Assembly: GCA_035532475.1 (NCBI GenBank)
Contig: DATKQY010000061.1
Location: forward strand, 1 to 64,000
Length of the DNA: 64,000 bases
Direction of reading: 5' to 3'
Origin: DATKQY01 sp035532475
GTDB lineage: Bacteria > Actinomycetota > Acidimicrobiia > Acidimicrobiales > Bog-793
The notes beneath the pieces were generated by a model. That model saw only the letters and a list, made by a program, of their open reading frames with translations. It was not told the DNA's origin and ran no database searches. The position numbers and the translations under genes were made by a program. This document shows positions 40,679-48,899 of this stretch, one piece after another; the stretch's first letter is position 1, and each line of letters opens with the position of its first letter.

Positions 40679-41562
40679 GGGGACGGGGGCGGGGCGAGCA
40701 GCGCCGTGCCGGTCGCCTTGGCCGCGTCCTCGTAGCGGCGCAGCGCCGGCGGCACCGCCTGGCGGCCTTCCTGGAAGGCGGCGGCCATCTGTGCCCCGAG
40801 GTAGCGCAGCAGCGCGGCGGGCGGACGGTCGGCGAGGAAGGCCCGGAACTCGACGAGCGCGGCGCTGCGGTCGCGCCCGTCCTGCAGCAGCGCGATGCCG
40901 TCGAGCGCCCGGGCGTCGGGATAGGAGGGGTCCGCCCGGACGGCGCGGGCGATCGAGGCGTCGCCCTCGCGGATCGCCGTCGCCGAGCGGGCGCGCTGGC
41001 CGATCAGGCGCACCAGCCATCCCCGGTATGCGAGGGCCTCTGGCTGGTTCGGCACCTGGTTGAGCACGGCGTCGTAGAGCGCCACCGCCTGCTGCAGGTC
41101 GCCCGCGGTGCCGAGCACCGAGGCCTGGGCCAGCTCCTGGCGCACCTCCTCGGCGGACGGCAGGGTGATCGTGCCCGTCGCGGTCTCCCCGGGCAGCCGC
41201 GCCCCGGCGAGGTCGGCGGCCGCGAGCGCCGCGACCGCGAGCACGCAGCACGTGCCGACGACGGCGAGGATCCGGCGCGTGCGCCGCCGCCCGAGGAAGC
41301 GCCGGAAGCGCCGGCGGCCGGGCGCCGCGGTCGCGCCGGCCGGTGCCCCAGAGCGCGCCGGCGCGTCCGTCGTGGCCGCCTCCATCGCCCGCAGGACCTC
41401 GGCAGCCCGGGTGACGTAGCTCTCGCGCAACGCCGCGAAGTCGGCGTCGTCGACGTCGCCGGCCTCGTGCTCGCGTTCGAGGTCGGCGATCGATCCGAGC
41501 AGGAAGTCCCGCTCGGACTCGAGATCCTTCGGCGCCCGCCCGGCACCGAGCCCGGTGCTCAC
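40675..41562 (-). CDS. ccmI: CcmI-like cytochrome c maturation TPR protein
   Basis: 295 residues from GTG 41562 (GTGA overlap). Residues 15-60 form the predicted coiled coil typical of CcmI (ERDFLLGSIADLEREHEAGDVDDADF). One membrane helix lies near 115-135. The remaining 150 residues are TPR-like helices (AVALYDAVLNQVPNQPEALAYRGWLV). In System I, CcmI binds apocytochrome c and presents it to CcmF/H. CcmI usually has two N-terminal helices; here the first is missing. Confidence 0.82.
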   Translation of the reverse strand: MSTGLGAGRAPKDLESERDFLLGSIADLEREHEAGDVDDADFAALRESYVTRAAEVLRAMEAATTDAPARSGAPAGATAAPGRRRFRRFLGRRRTRRILAVVGTCCVLAVAALAAADLAGARLPGETATGTITLPSAEEVRQELAQASVLGTAGDLQQAVALYDAVLNQVPNQPEALAYRGWLVRLIGQRARSATAIREGDASIARAVRADPSYPDARALDGIALLQDGRDRSAALVEFRAFLADRPPAALLRYLGAQMAAAFQEGRQAVPPALRRYEDAAKATGTALLAPPPSP

Positions 41563-42089
41563 CCGGACCGCCCGTCGCGCCCGAGCGCCGAGGCGACGAG
41601 CGCCTCGTCCTCGGCCGCCACCGCCCCCGCTCCCCCACCCCCGCGCCGGCGGACGAGCACGACGGCGAGCGCCCCGGCGGCGACACCGAGCGCGGCGAGC
41701 GGCACGATCCACACGACGGGGCTCGTCGGGCGCAACAGCTCGGCGGGGCCGTAGCGCGCCACCACCGCCTGCTCGACGCGGGCGTCCGACCATCCCTCAC
41801 CGACCCAGCGGCTCACCGACGCGCGCAGGGCGGCCGCCTGCGGGCCGTTCGACTGGGCGATCGAGATCCCGTCGCACGACGGGCATTTGAGCACGCTCTC
41901 CAGGTAGCCGATGCGGGCGGCGCGGCTCTTGGCGACCGGGTGGATGCTGCCGTAGGCGAGGAAGCCGGCGAGGACGGCGCCGAGCAGGGCCCACCCCCAG
42001 GGCCTCGCCATCACGTCGTGCAGGCCGGCCGCGCGCCCGCGCAGGCCGGCCGGGCCCGGTGTGCGCCTGCCGAGGGGGATGCTCGCCAC
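41559..42089 (-). CDS. ccmH: CcmH/CycL-type apocytochrome thioreductase
   Basis: 176 residues from GTG 42089; an ATG at 42011 is the alternative and would remove a basic N-terminus. The order is a membrane helix (about 30-47), the redox region LKCPSCDGISIAQSN near 67-81, the helical GWSDARVEQAVVARYGP segment, then a second membrane helix (about 125-148). CcmH reduces disulfides in the haem-binding CXXCH of apocytochrome c. The family motif is usually L-R-C-x-x-C; here it is L-K-C-P-S-C. Confidence 0.9.
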   Translation of the reverse strand: MASIPLGRRTPGPAGLRGRAAGLHDVMARPWGWALLGAVLAGFLAYGSIHPVAKSRAARIGYLESVLKCPSCDGISIAQSNGPQAAALRASVSRWVGEGWSDARVEQAVVARYGPAELLRPTSPVVWIVPLAALGVAAGALAVVLVRRRGGGGAGAVAAEDEALVASALGRDGRSG

Positions 42090-42094
42090 CGCGC

Positions 42095-42700
42095 TCAGCC
42101 CCGCGCCCTCGCGACGGCGAGCAGGTGGTCGAGCAGGGCCACGGTGTCCTGCCCGACGACGTAGCCGACGACGCGGCCGTCCGGGGCGACGAGGAAGGAC
42201 TCGGGCGGGTCGGCGACGCCGTAGGTGGTGGCGATGCTCGCGCTGCCGGCCGGGTCCTCCACCGCCGGCCAGGTCGCCCCGGTCTGCTGCAGGAAGGTCC
42301 TGGCGTTGGCGGCGGAGTCGTCGATGTCGACACCGAGGATGGCGACGTGCTGAGCGCGGTGGGCGAACAGGAAGGTCTCGAGCGCCGGCGCCTCGTCCTG
42401 GCACGGCTGGCACCAGCTGGCGAAGAAGTTGACCACGACGTAGCGGCCGCGCAGGGCCGCCAGGCTGACGCGCTCGCCCCCGACGATCGCCCGCCCCGAG
42501 ATCCCCGGCGCCACCTTGCCGCCGAGCGAGGTGGTGGCGATCGCCCCCGGCGGCGTGGAGCGCGTCGCGAGCACGGCGATCAGCGCGCCGGCCACGACGG
42601 CGGCCGCGGCCGAGGCGAGCAGCGCCCGGCGATAGCGGCCGGCCCGCCGTGGCGAGGGCGGGGTGGCGACGGCCGCGGGCGGCGGCGTCCGCACGCTCAC
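42095..42700 (-). CDS. ccmG: CcmG/TlpA-type membrane-anchored thioredoxin
   Basis: 201 residues from GTG 42700 (GTGA overlap). A membrane helix at about 27-45 anchors an extracytoplasmic thioredoxin domain with FFASWCQPCQDEAP near 93-107. DPPESFLVAPDG near 160 carries the cis-Pro region typical of ResA/CcmG. It passes electrons to CcmH and apocytochrome c. The upstream frame extending to 44446 is a shadow of ccmF. Confidence 0.9.
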   Translation of the reverse strand: MSVRTPPPAAVATPPSPRRAGRYRRALLASAAAAVVAGALIAVLATRSTPPGAIATTSLGGKVAPGISGRAIVGGERVSLAALRGRYVVVNFFASWCQPCQDEAPALETFLFAHRAQHVAILGVDIDDSAANARTFLQQTGATWPAVEDPAGSASIATTYGVADPPESFLVAPDGRVVGYVVGQDTVALLDHLLAVARARG

Positions 42701-44709
42701 GGCGCCACGCCCGCCCCGGCGGGCACGGAGGGCTCCTCGGCGGACTCGGGCAGGAGCACCGAGACCGGGTCGGTCGGGCGTCGCCGGCGGCCGGGGACGG
42801 CGGCGAGCACGGCTCCGGCCGCGGTGAGCCCCCCGCCCACCCAGAGCCACATCACGAGCGGCTGGACGATGACGTCGAGGGTCGCCGGGCCGCGCGGCGA
42901 GTCGACGGGTGGCGCCGCGGCGATGCTCACGTAGACGTCGGCGAGGGCGGAAGAGTCGACGGCGGGGGTCGCGGTGCCCTGGGCGTCGCCGTTGAAGAAG
43001 CCGAGCGTCGGGCGGAAGGTCGCCCCGCCGTCGACGCGGAACACCGCCTGCTCGCCCTTCTCGGCCGGGGTGTCGAGGGGCTGCCAGCCGAGGAAGGTGA
43101 AGGTGTGCCCGTCGAAGCTGAGCGTCTGGCCGCGTGCGAAGGAGAGCTCGCCCCGATGGCCGAACGACCCCGCCGCGCTGAGCCCGACGGCGATGACGAT
43201 CACGCCGAGGTGGACGACCATCCCGCCGTTGGCGCGCCCGACGACGCCCCGCCACACGCCGAGCCCACGCCGCTGCGCCGCCACCGCGGCGAGCACGAGC
43301 TGGCGCAGCGCCGAGGCGGCGGCGAACGCGCCGAGCCCGAACGCGCCGAGCGGGGTGATCCCCCGGATCCCGGCGAGCACGCAGGCGACGACGGTGAGCA
43401 CGCCCGCCCACGCCGGGAGGACGAGCCGCCGGCGCAGCACGCCCGGGCTCGCCTTGCGCCACGGCAGCGCCGGGGCGACGGCCATGAAGAAGAGCAGCGC
43501 GATCCCGAGCGGCACGGTGAAGGCGTCGAAGAACGGGCGGCCGACGGTGATCGACTGCCCGTTCACCGCCTGGACGAAGAGCGGGAACACCGTGCCGAGC
43601 AGCACGATGAACGCGAAGGCGGCGAACAGCAGGTTGTTCACCAAGAAGGCACCCTCGCGCGACACCGGCGCGTCGATGGTGCCGGGCGACGCCAGCCGGT
43701 CCCCCCGCCAGCCGATCAGCCCGATGCCGACGGCGAGGACGGCCGCGAAGAAGCCGAGCAGTGCCGGTCCGATGCTCGAGTCCGAGAACGCGTGGACCGA
43801 CTGGAGGACGGCCGAGCGGGTGAGGAAGGTGCCGAGGATGGTCAGGCTGAAGGTCGCCACGAGCAGGGAGAGGTTCCAGATCCTGAGCAGGCCGCGTCGC
43901 TCCTGGACCATCACCGAGTGGAGGTAGGCGGTCCCGGTCAGCCAGGGCAGCAGGGCGGCGTTCTCGACCGGGTCCCAGCCCCAAAAGCCCCCCCACCCGT
44001 CGGTCTGGTAGGACCACCAGGCGCCGAGGACCACCCCGACGGTGAGGAAGGCCCAGGCGAAGAGGGTGAACCGCCGCGACTCGACCAGCCAGCCCTCGCC
44101 CACGCGACCGGTGACGAGCGACGCGACGGCGAAGGAGAACGGGATGGTGAAGCCGACGAAGCCGAGGTAGAGCAAGACCGGGTGGAAGGCGACGAGCACG
44201 TTGTCCTGCAGCAGCGGGTTCGGCCCGCAGCCGCCCACGCACGGCATCGCCCCCGTCCGGGCGGCGAAGGGATCGGCGGGGCCGAGCATCAGCGCGAAGA
44301 AGTACGCCGTGACGACGAGCGCGACGAGCGTCGCCCAGCCGATCAGTGGATCGGTCGCGCGTCGGCGGAAGTGGTGCGCGCTGAACGCGACGTAGCCCGT
44401 GAGGATGAGCGCCCAGAGGAGGATCGAGCCCTGCAGCGCCGACCACATCCCGGTGATCGTGTAGATGAGCGGCGTCTCACGCGAGCTGTTGGCGGCGACG
44501 TAGGCGAGCGAGAAGTCCCGGGTCAGCAGGGCGTGCTCCATGGCGACGGTCGCCACGACCGCGCCGGCGAGGGTGAGCAGGGCGTAGGAGCGCCCCCGTG
44601 CGAGCAGCGCCGGCCGGTGGCCCGCGAGGCCGGCGCCGAGCGTCGCCACCCCGGCGAGCGCGCTGAGCAGGCCGAGGATGAGCCCGACGTGGCCGAGGGT
44701 GCCGTTCAT
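42697..44709 (-). CDS. ccmF: CcmF haem lyase subunit
   Basis: 670 residues from ATG 44709. About 15 membrane helices are visible, with the haem-handling WWD motif WGGFWGWDPVENAALLPWL near 235-253. Conserved His occur in FSAHHF, FHPVLLYLG and the VVHLGV segment near 505. A periplasmic domain (about 520-620) precedes a last helix and a Pro-rich tail. CcmF ligates haem from CcmE to apocytochrome c. The length is in the normal range. Confidence 0.95.
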   Translation of the reverse strand: MNGTLGHVGLILGLLSALAGVATLGAGLAGHRPALLARGRSYALLTLAGAVVATVAMEHALLTRDFSLAYVAANSSRETPLIYTITGMWSALQGSILLWALILTGYVAFSAHHFRRRATDPLIGWATLVALVVTAYFFALMLGPADPFAARTGAMPCVGGCGPNPLLQDNVLVAFHPVLLYLGFVGFTIPFSFAVASLVTGRVGEGWLVESRRFTLFAWAFLTVGVVLGAWWSYQTDGWGGFWGWDPVENAALLPWLTGTAYLHSVMVQERRGLLRIWNLSLLVATFSLTILGTFLTRSAVLQSVHAFSDSSIGPALLGFFAAVLAVGIGLIGWRGDRLASPGTIDAPVSREGAFLVNNLLFAAFAFIVLLGTVFPLFVQAVNGQSITVGRPFFDAFTVPLGIALLFFMAVAPALPWRKASPGVLRRRLVLPAWAGVLTVVACVLAGIRGITPLGAFGLGAFAAASALRQLVLAAVAAQRRGLGVWRGVVGRANGGMVVHLGVIVIAVGLSAAGSFGHRGELSFARGQTLSFDGHTFTFLGWQPLDTPAEKGEQAVFRVDGGATFRPTLGFFNGDAQGTATPAVDSSALADVYVSIAAAPPVDSPRGPATLDVIVQPLVMWLWVGGGLTAAGAVLAAVPGRRRRPTDPVSVLLPESAEEPSVPAGAGVAP

Positions 44710-44782
44710 CGCGGGCCACCGGGCCCGCCATGCCCGCCGGCGCGGCCCGCGGGCCGCCCCGCGGCGCGCGGCGCCCGGGAGC

Positions 44783-45307
44783 TCAGCACCGCTGGGCGTC
44801 CCCGGTCTGGACGCGGCCGGGATGGGCGGCCACGTAGCTGTTGGAGTGCTTGACGAGGATCTGGTTCGACGAGAACACGTTGCTCGTCCCGACGAAGTGG
44901 CCGACGAGCACCACCGCGACGCCCGGGGCGAACAGCTGCGGCGGGGTGCCCTGGTTCTCGACCGGGACGTGGACCCTCCCCGAGCAGATCGAGAAGGAGA
45001 GCGTCCGCGGCCCCGTCGAGCGCAAGGTGTGCGGCACGACGACGCCTTCGATCTGGAACGTCGAGTCGCCGAGCGTCCCACGCTCGGCGACGGCCTGCTG
45101 CGCGGTCTTGAAGTAGACAATCGCCGAGGTGAGCGCCTTGTAGACGAGGAAGCCCGCCGCCGCGAGGAGCACGACGCCGACGAGCGCGATCCGCCGACGC
45201 GTCCTCGCCGACCGGGCCTTGCGCAGCGCCGCGACCGCAGCGGCGCGCTCGCCCCCCACCGGCGGCGTGCCGCGGCCTTCGTGCGCCGGGGGGGCGCTGA
45301 TCGTCAT
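44783..45307 (-). CDS. ccmE: CcmE haem chaperone
   Basis: 174 residues from ATG 45307. A basic N-terminus and one membrane helix (about 42-60) lead to an OB-fold domain (about 65-160). The haem-binding end reads LVKHSNSYVAA, so the covalent haem ligand is His in an HxxxY motif, as in proteobacterial CcmE, rather than the CxxxY form of some Gram-positive and archaeal proteins. The gene is followed by ccmF after 73 nt, the widest gap in the operon. Confidence 0.93.
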   Translation of the reverse strand: MTISAPPAHEGRGTPPVGGERAAAVAALRKARSARTRRRIALVGVVLLAAAGFLVYKALTSAIVYFKTAQQAVAERGTLGDSTFQIEGVVVPHTLRSTGPRTLSFSICSGRVHVPVENQGTPPQLFAPGVAVVLVGHFVGTSNVFSSNQILVKHSNSYVAAHPGRVQTGDAQRC

Positions 45308-45549
45308 CCGCCCTGCCCGGGCGGGCCCGGTGGCGTCGCGGCACGGCCCTCGTCCGCCGGGGCGGCGCTCCGCCCGCCGTCGGCGGGCGCCTCCACTGCC
45401 GCGGCTCCCGTCACCGGCGTGCTCGTCGCGCGCGGCCGAGGCGCCGGCAGGCGCCGGCGGGCGCTCCGCTCGCGCCCGACGAGGGACGCGGCGTAGACGC
45501 CGAGCGCCCCGAGCGTGACGATGTAGCCGGCCTCGATGTAGCCGCTCAC
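45304..45549 (-). CDS. ccmD: CcmD-like small membrane protein
   Basis: 81 residues from GTG 45549, overlapping the ccmC stop and itself overlapping the ccmE start. One membrane helix (about residues 6-24) opens YIEAGYIVTLGALG, matching the CcmD pattern, then ERSARRRL on the cytoplasmic side. The last 45 residues are Pro/Ala/Gly-rich and longer than usual for CcmD. It releases holo-CcmE from the CcmABC complex. Position between ccmC and ccmE is the strongest evidence. Confidence 0.82.
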   Translation of the reverse strand: MSGYIEAGYIVTLGALGVYAASLVGRERSARRRLPAPRPRATSTPVTGAAAVEAPADGGRSAAPADEGRAATPPGPPGQGG

Positions 45550-46382
45550 GGTGCCTCCGCTGCCTCGGCGCGGCGCTCGGCCAGCGCCAGCGCCAGGCCC
45601 TCGCGCTCCTCGCGGTCCTCGAGCACGGCCAGCCGGTAGCGGTGGGCGACCAGCCAGGCGAACACCACCGTGAACGACACGAACCCGAGGAGCAGGGTCC
45701 AGGCCATCGAGCCGTGGACGTAGGTCTTGCGCGTCGTGAGGTCGATCGACGGCGCCTGGTGGAGGCTCTTCCACCACAGCACGGAGAAGTAGACGATCGG
45801 CACGTCGATGAAGGCGATGAGCGCGGCGATAGCCGAGCGCTTCGCCCGGGCCTCGGGCTCCCCGGGGACGCGGCGCAGCGCGAGGTAGCCGAGATAGAGG
45901 ACGAAGAGCAGCGCCGTCGTCGTGAGCAGCGGATCCCAGGTCCACCACTGCCCCCAGGTCGGTCGACCCCAGAGGGAGCCGGTGACAAGGGTGAGGCCGG
46001 TGAAGACCACCCCGACCTCGGCCGCCGCCCCCGCCAGTCGGTCAAAGCGCGCCGAGCGGGTCCGGGGCCAGAGGTAGAGGAGGCTCGCGAGGAACGAGAC
46101 GCCGTAGGCGAGGAACATCACCCACGCGAGCGGGGGGTGGATGTAGAGCAGCCGGACCAGGTTGCCCATGAACTGATCCGGAGGGGTCACCCACAGCCCG
46201 AGCCAGACGGTCGCGACGACGCCGGCGACGCCGACGAGGCCGGTGGCGAAGAGCGCGGCGTCGGCACGGGTGCGGAGGCGGCGTCGCGCGTGCGCCACCG
46301 CCCCGGGCGCCGTGGGCGCCTCCACGGCGCGAGGCGGCCCGGTCGTGCCGACGGGCGAGACGGGGGGCGAGGTGAGGCTCAT
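45546..46382 (-). CDS. ccmC: CcmC haem-handling membrane protein
   Basis: 278 residues from ATG 46382. Six membrane helices surround the WWD domain WGQWWTWDPLLTTTALLF near 140-157. Conserved His residues flank it (YIHPPLAWV near 80 and TYVHGSMAW near 222). CcmC loads haem onto CcmE. The N-terminal 40 residues are Pro-rich and non-conserved. ATGA overlap with ccmB. Confidence 0.95.
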   Translation of the reverse strand: MSLTSPPVSPVGTTGPPRAVEAPTAPGAVAHARRRLRTRADAALFATGLVGVAGVVATVWLGLWVTPPDQFMGNLVRLLYIHPPLAWVMFLAYGVSFLASLLYLWPRTRSARFDRLAGAAAEVGVVFTGLTLVTGSLWGRPTWGQWWTWDPLLTTTALLFVLYLGYLALRRVPGEPEARAKRSAIAALIAFIDVPIVYFSVLWWKSLHQAPSIDLTTRKTYVHGSMAWTLLLGFVSFTVVFAWLVAHRYRLAVLEDREEREGLALALAERRAEAAEAP

Positions 46383-47047
46383 CCGTCCTCCAGGAGGGGT
46401 CCGAACGCCACGGTGCCGATCGCCAGATAGGCGAGCGCGAAGACGCCGAGCACGCTCAGCCAGCCGAGGCCGTGCGAGGGCGTGCCGGCGAGCGCCTCCT
46501 TCCACGCCTTGGTGGCAGCAAGGAGCACGGGGGCGACGAGCGGGAAGAACAGCAACGGCAGGAGCGTCTCACGGACGCGGGTCCCCATCGCCACCGCCCC
46601 GTAGATCGTCCCGACCGCGGCGAGCCCGGCCGTCGCCGCGACGCAGGTGCCCACGAGCAGGCCGGCGCCCGACAGGTGGGTGTCGAAGAGCAGCGACGCG
46701 ACGAGCGCGAGCACGAGCTCGAGCACGATCAGCTGCACGGCCACCGCCGCCGCCTTGCCGAGGAAGATCCCCCCTGCGTCGAGCCCGGACAGTCGCAGGC
46801 CGTCGCGCGCCTCGTCGGCCGCCTCGATCGCGAAGCTCCGCTGCACCGCCAGCACCGCCGCGAACAGGACCGTCACCCAGAACAGCCCGGCCGCGGCGGG
46901 CCGCAGCTCGGTGTCGGACGGCCCGAGGGCGAGCCCGAACAGCACCAGCACCACGAGCGCGAAGGGCACGACCTGGTTGAGGCCGATCTTGGCGCGCAGC
47001 TCCACCCGGAGGTCCTTCGCCGCGACGAGCGCGGCGTCACGCCACAT
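46379..47047 (-). CDS. ccmB: CcmB ABC permease
   Basis: 222 residues with six hydrophobic helices. AAKDLRVELRAKIGLNQVVPFAL at the start and ETLLPLLFFPLVAPVLLAATKA near 160 are typical CcmB segments. It forms the membrane part of the CcmAB transporter that releases holo-CcmE. The start codon lies 11 nt inside ccmA. Confidence 0.93.
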   Translation of the reverse strand: MWRDAALVAAKDLRVELRAKIGLNQVVPFALVVLVLFGLALGPSDTELRPAAAGLFWVTVLFAAVLAVQRSFAIEAADEARDGLRLSGLDAGGIFLGKAAAVAVQLIVLELVLALVASLLFDTHLSGAGLLVGTCVAATAGLAAVGTIYGAVAMGTRVRETLLPLLFFPLVAPVLLAATKAWKEALAGTPSHGLGWLSVLGVFALAYLAIGTVAFGPLLEDG

Positions 47048-47810
47048 CGCAGCCCACCTCCTCCTCGCCGGCGGGCCCCGCCGGGGGCAGCGTCACCGCC
47101 GGTCCGGGCGACCGACCCGCCGGGACGGCGAGGCCGGCGCCGGCCGGCGGCACCTCCGCCGACCCGGCTGGCTCGCCGAGCGCCCTCCCGCCGGCCAGCT
47201 CCACCACCCGGTCGGCGAGCTCGCCGGCGCGATCCAGCTCGTGGGAGGCCAGCACGACGGTCGCGCCACGCTGGCGCGCCTCGTCGACGAGCACGTCGAG
47301 GAGCTCGCGGGCGTCCGCGTCGAGCCCGGCGTGCGGCTCGTCGAGCAGCCACAGCCGCGGCGAGCGCGCGAGCAGCACCGCGATCGAGACGCGGCGCCGC
47401 TGGCCGGCGGAGAGCCGTCCGACCGCGCTGCGGCGGAGCCGGCCCTCGAGGCCGAGGCGGGAGAGCGCGGGCTCGATGCCGGCGAGGGGCGACCGGGCGG
47501 CCCGCACCGCGAAACGCAGGTTCTCCTCCACGCTCAGCTCCTGGTAGAGGAAGCTGGCGTGGCCGAGCAGGCCCACCTCGCGGCGCAGCGACTGGCGGTC
47601 CGCCCGCAGGTCGTGGCCGAGGACCCAGGCCTCGCCCCCGCTCAGCGCGGCGAGGCCGGCGCAGCAGCGGAGGAAGCTCGACTTGCCGGCGCCGTTCGGC
47701 CCGCGCAGGTGCACGACCTCCCCCTCGGCGACCTCCAGGCTGAGACCGGAGAGGAGGGGGAACCGCCCGGCGAGCGAGACGGCATCACGGAAGAGGACGG
47801 CTGGAGCCAT
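47037..47810 (-). CDS. ccmA: CcmA ABC transporter ATPase
   Basis: 257 residues. Walker A GPNGAGKSS at 37-45, signature LSAGQRRRVSIA near 133, and Walker B LWLLDEPHAGLD near 150 are all intact. The last 40 residues are Pro/Ala-rich and atypical. It powers release of haem-loaded CcmE. First gene of the ccm operon, 13 nt after a likely -10. Confidence 0.93.
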   Translation of the reverse strand: MAPAVLFRDAVSLAGRFPLLSGLSLEVAEGEVVHLRGPNGAGKSSFLRCCAGLAALSGGEAWVLGHDLRADRQSLRREVGLLGHASFLYQELSVEENLRFAVRAARSPLAGIEPALSRLGLEGRLRRSAVGRLSAGQRRRVSIAVLLARSPRLWLLDEPHAGLDADARELLDVLVDEARQRGATVVLASHELDRAGELADRVVELAGGRALGEPAGSAEVPPAGAGLAVPAGRSPGPAVTLPPAGPAGEEEVGCDVA

Positions 47811-47822
47811 GGAGACCGATCA

Positions 47823-47853
47823 ATGCTACGGGCGAGGGGCCGCCCCGTTCCAA
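47823..47853 (-). promoter_or_regulatory. Promoter of the ccm operon
   Basis: On the minus strand TTGGAA (47853-47848) and TAGCAT (47828-47823) are separated by 19 bp, slightly long, with the ccmA ATG 12 nt beyond. It abuts the gmd terminator. Confidence 0.45.
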
Positions 47854-47854
47854 A

Positions 47855-47874
47855 GCGGGCGCGGGCGCGCCCGC
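47855..47874 (-). terminator. Terminator of gmd
   Basis: GCGGGCGC (47855-47862) pairs with GCGCCCGC (47867-47874) around a 4-nt loop; on the minus strand the stem is followed by TTT. It starts five bases after the gmd stop. Confidence 0.5.
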
Positions 47875-47878
47875 AGCG

Positions 47879-48841
47879 TCAGCGCTGCAGCCGCTCCAGG
47901 TCGGCGTCGACCATCATCTCGACGAGCCGCACGAAGTCGACCTCCGGCTCCCACCCGAGCTGCTTGCGGGCCTTGCCGGCGTCGCCGACGAGCAGGTCGA
48001 CCTCGGCCGGGCGGAAGTAGCTCTCGTCGACGACGACGTGGTCCTCCCAGCGAAGCCCGGCACGGCCGAAGGCGACCTCGCAGAACTCGCGCACCGAGTG
48101 CGTCTCGCTGGTGGCGACGACGTAGTCGTCGGGCGTGTCCTGCTGGAGCATCAGCCACATCGCCCGCACGTAGTCCCCGGCGAAGCCCCAGTCGCGCTTG
48201 GCGTCGAGGTTGCCGAGGCGGAGCTCGGTGTCGAGGCCCTTCTTGATGCGGGCCACGCCGTTCGTGATCTTGCGGGTCACGAACTCGAGGCCGCGGCGGG
48301 GGCTCTCGTGGTTGAACAGGATGCCCGAGCTCGCGTGGAGCGCATAGCTCTCCCGGTAGTTCACGGTGATCCAGTGCCCGTAGACCTTCGCGACGCCGTA
48401 GGGACTGCGCGGATAGAACGGGGTGAGCTCGGTCTGGGGGACCTCGCGCACCTTCCCGAACATCTCCGAGGAGCTCGCCTGGTAGAAGCGGATCTCCGGG
48501 TCGACGGCGCGCACCGCGTCGAGCAGCCGGGTCACGCCGAGGGCGGTCGCCTCGCCCGTGAACAGCGGCTGGTTCCACGAGGTCGTGACGAAGGACTGCG
48601 CCGCGAGGTTGTAGACCTCGCCCGGCCGCCACTCGCGCAGGGCCGCGAGCATCGAGGGCTCGTCAAGCAGGTCGCCCGGGACGATATGGAGGCGGCCCTC
48701 GAGGTGGGTCAGCCGCTCGAGGTTGACCGAGCTGGTCCGTCGGACCATCCCGACGACCTCGTAGCCCTCACGGAGCAGCAGCTCCGCCAGGTACGAGCCG
48801 TCCTGACCCGTGACACCGGTGACCAACGCGCGCTTTGGCAC
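47879..48841 (-). CDS. gmd: GDP-mannose 4,6-dehydratase
   Basis: 320 residues, GTG start. SDR features are the NAD(P) loop GVTGQDGSY at 8-16, RRTSS, NLAAQSFV, the catalytic SSSEMFG near 122-128 and YGVAKVYGHW with Tyr/Lys. It makes GDP-4-keto-6-deoxymannose, precursor of GDP-rhamnose or GDP-fucose. No epimerase/reductase is in the window, so the final sugar is unknown. The divergent glycosyltransferase may use the product. Confidence 0.93.
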   Translation of the reverse strand: MPKRALVTGVTGQDGSYLAELLLREGYEVVGMVRRTSSVNLERLTHLEGRLHIVPGDLLDEPSMLAALREWRPGEVYNLAAQSFVTTSWNQPLFTGEATALGVTRLLDAVRAVDPEIRFYQASSSEMFGKVREVPQTELTPFYPRSPYGVAKVYGHWITVNYRESYALHASSGILFNHESPRRGLEFVTRKITNGVARIKKGLDTELRLGNLDAKRDWGFAGDYVRAMWLMLQQDTPDDYVVATSETHSVREFCEVAFGRAGLRWEDHVVVDESYFRPAEVDLLVGDAGKARKQLGWEPEVDFVRLVEMMVDADLERLQR

Positions 48842-48886
48842 CGCACAGTTCTAGTCGAAGCAGGAAGATGCGGTCGCACACCGAGC

Positions 48887-48892
48887 TAGCGT
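48887..48892 (+). promoter_or_regulatory. -10-like TAGCGT, leaderless glycosyltransferase
   Basis: TAGCGT is followed after seven bases by GTG 48900, favouring that start over a GTG at 48891 that lies inside the hexamer. On the other strand a weaker TAGAAC sits six bases before the gmd GTG. Confidence 0.4.
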
Positions 48893-48899
48893 GCGCGCC

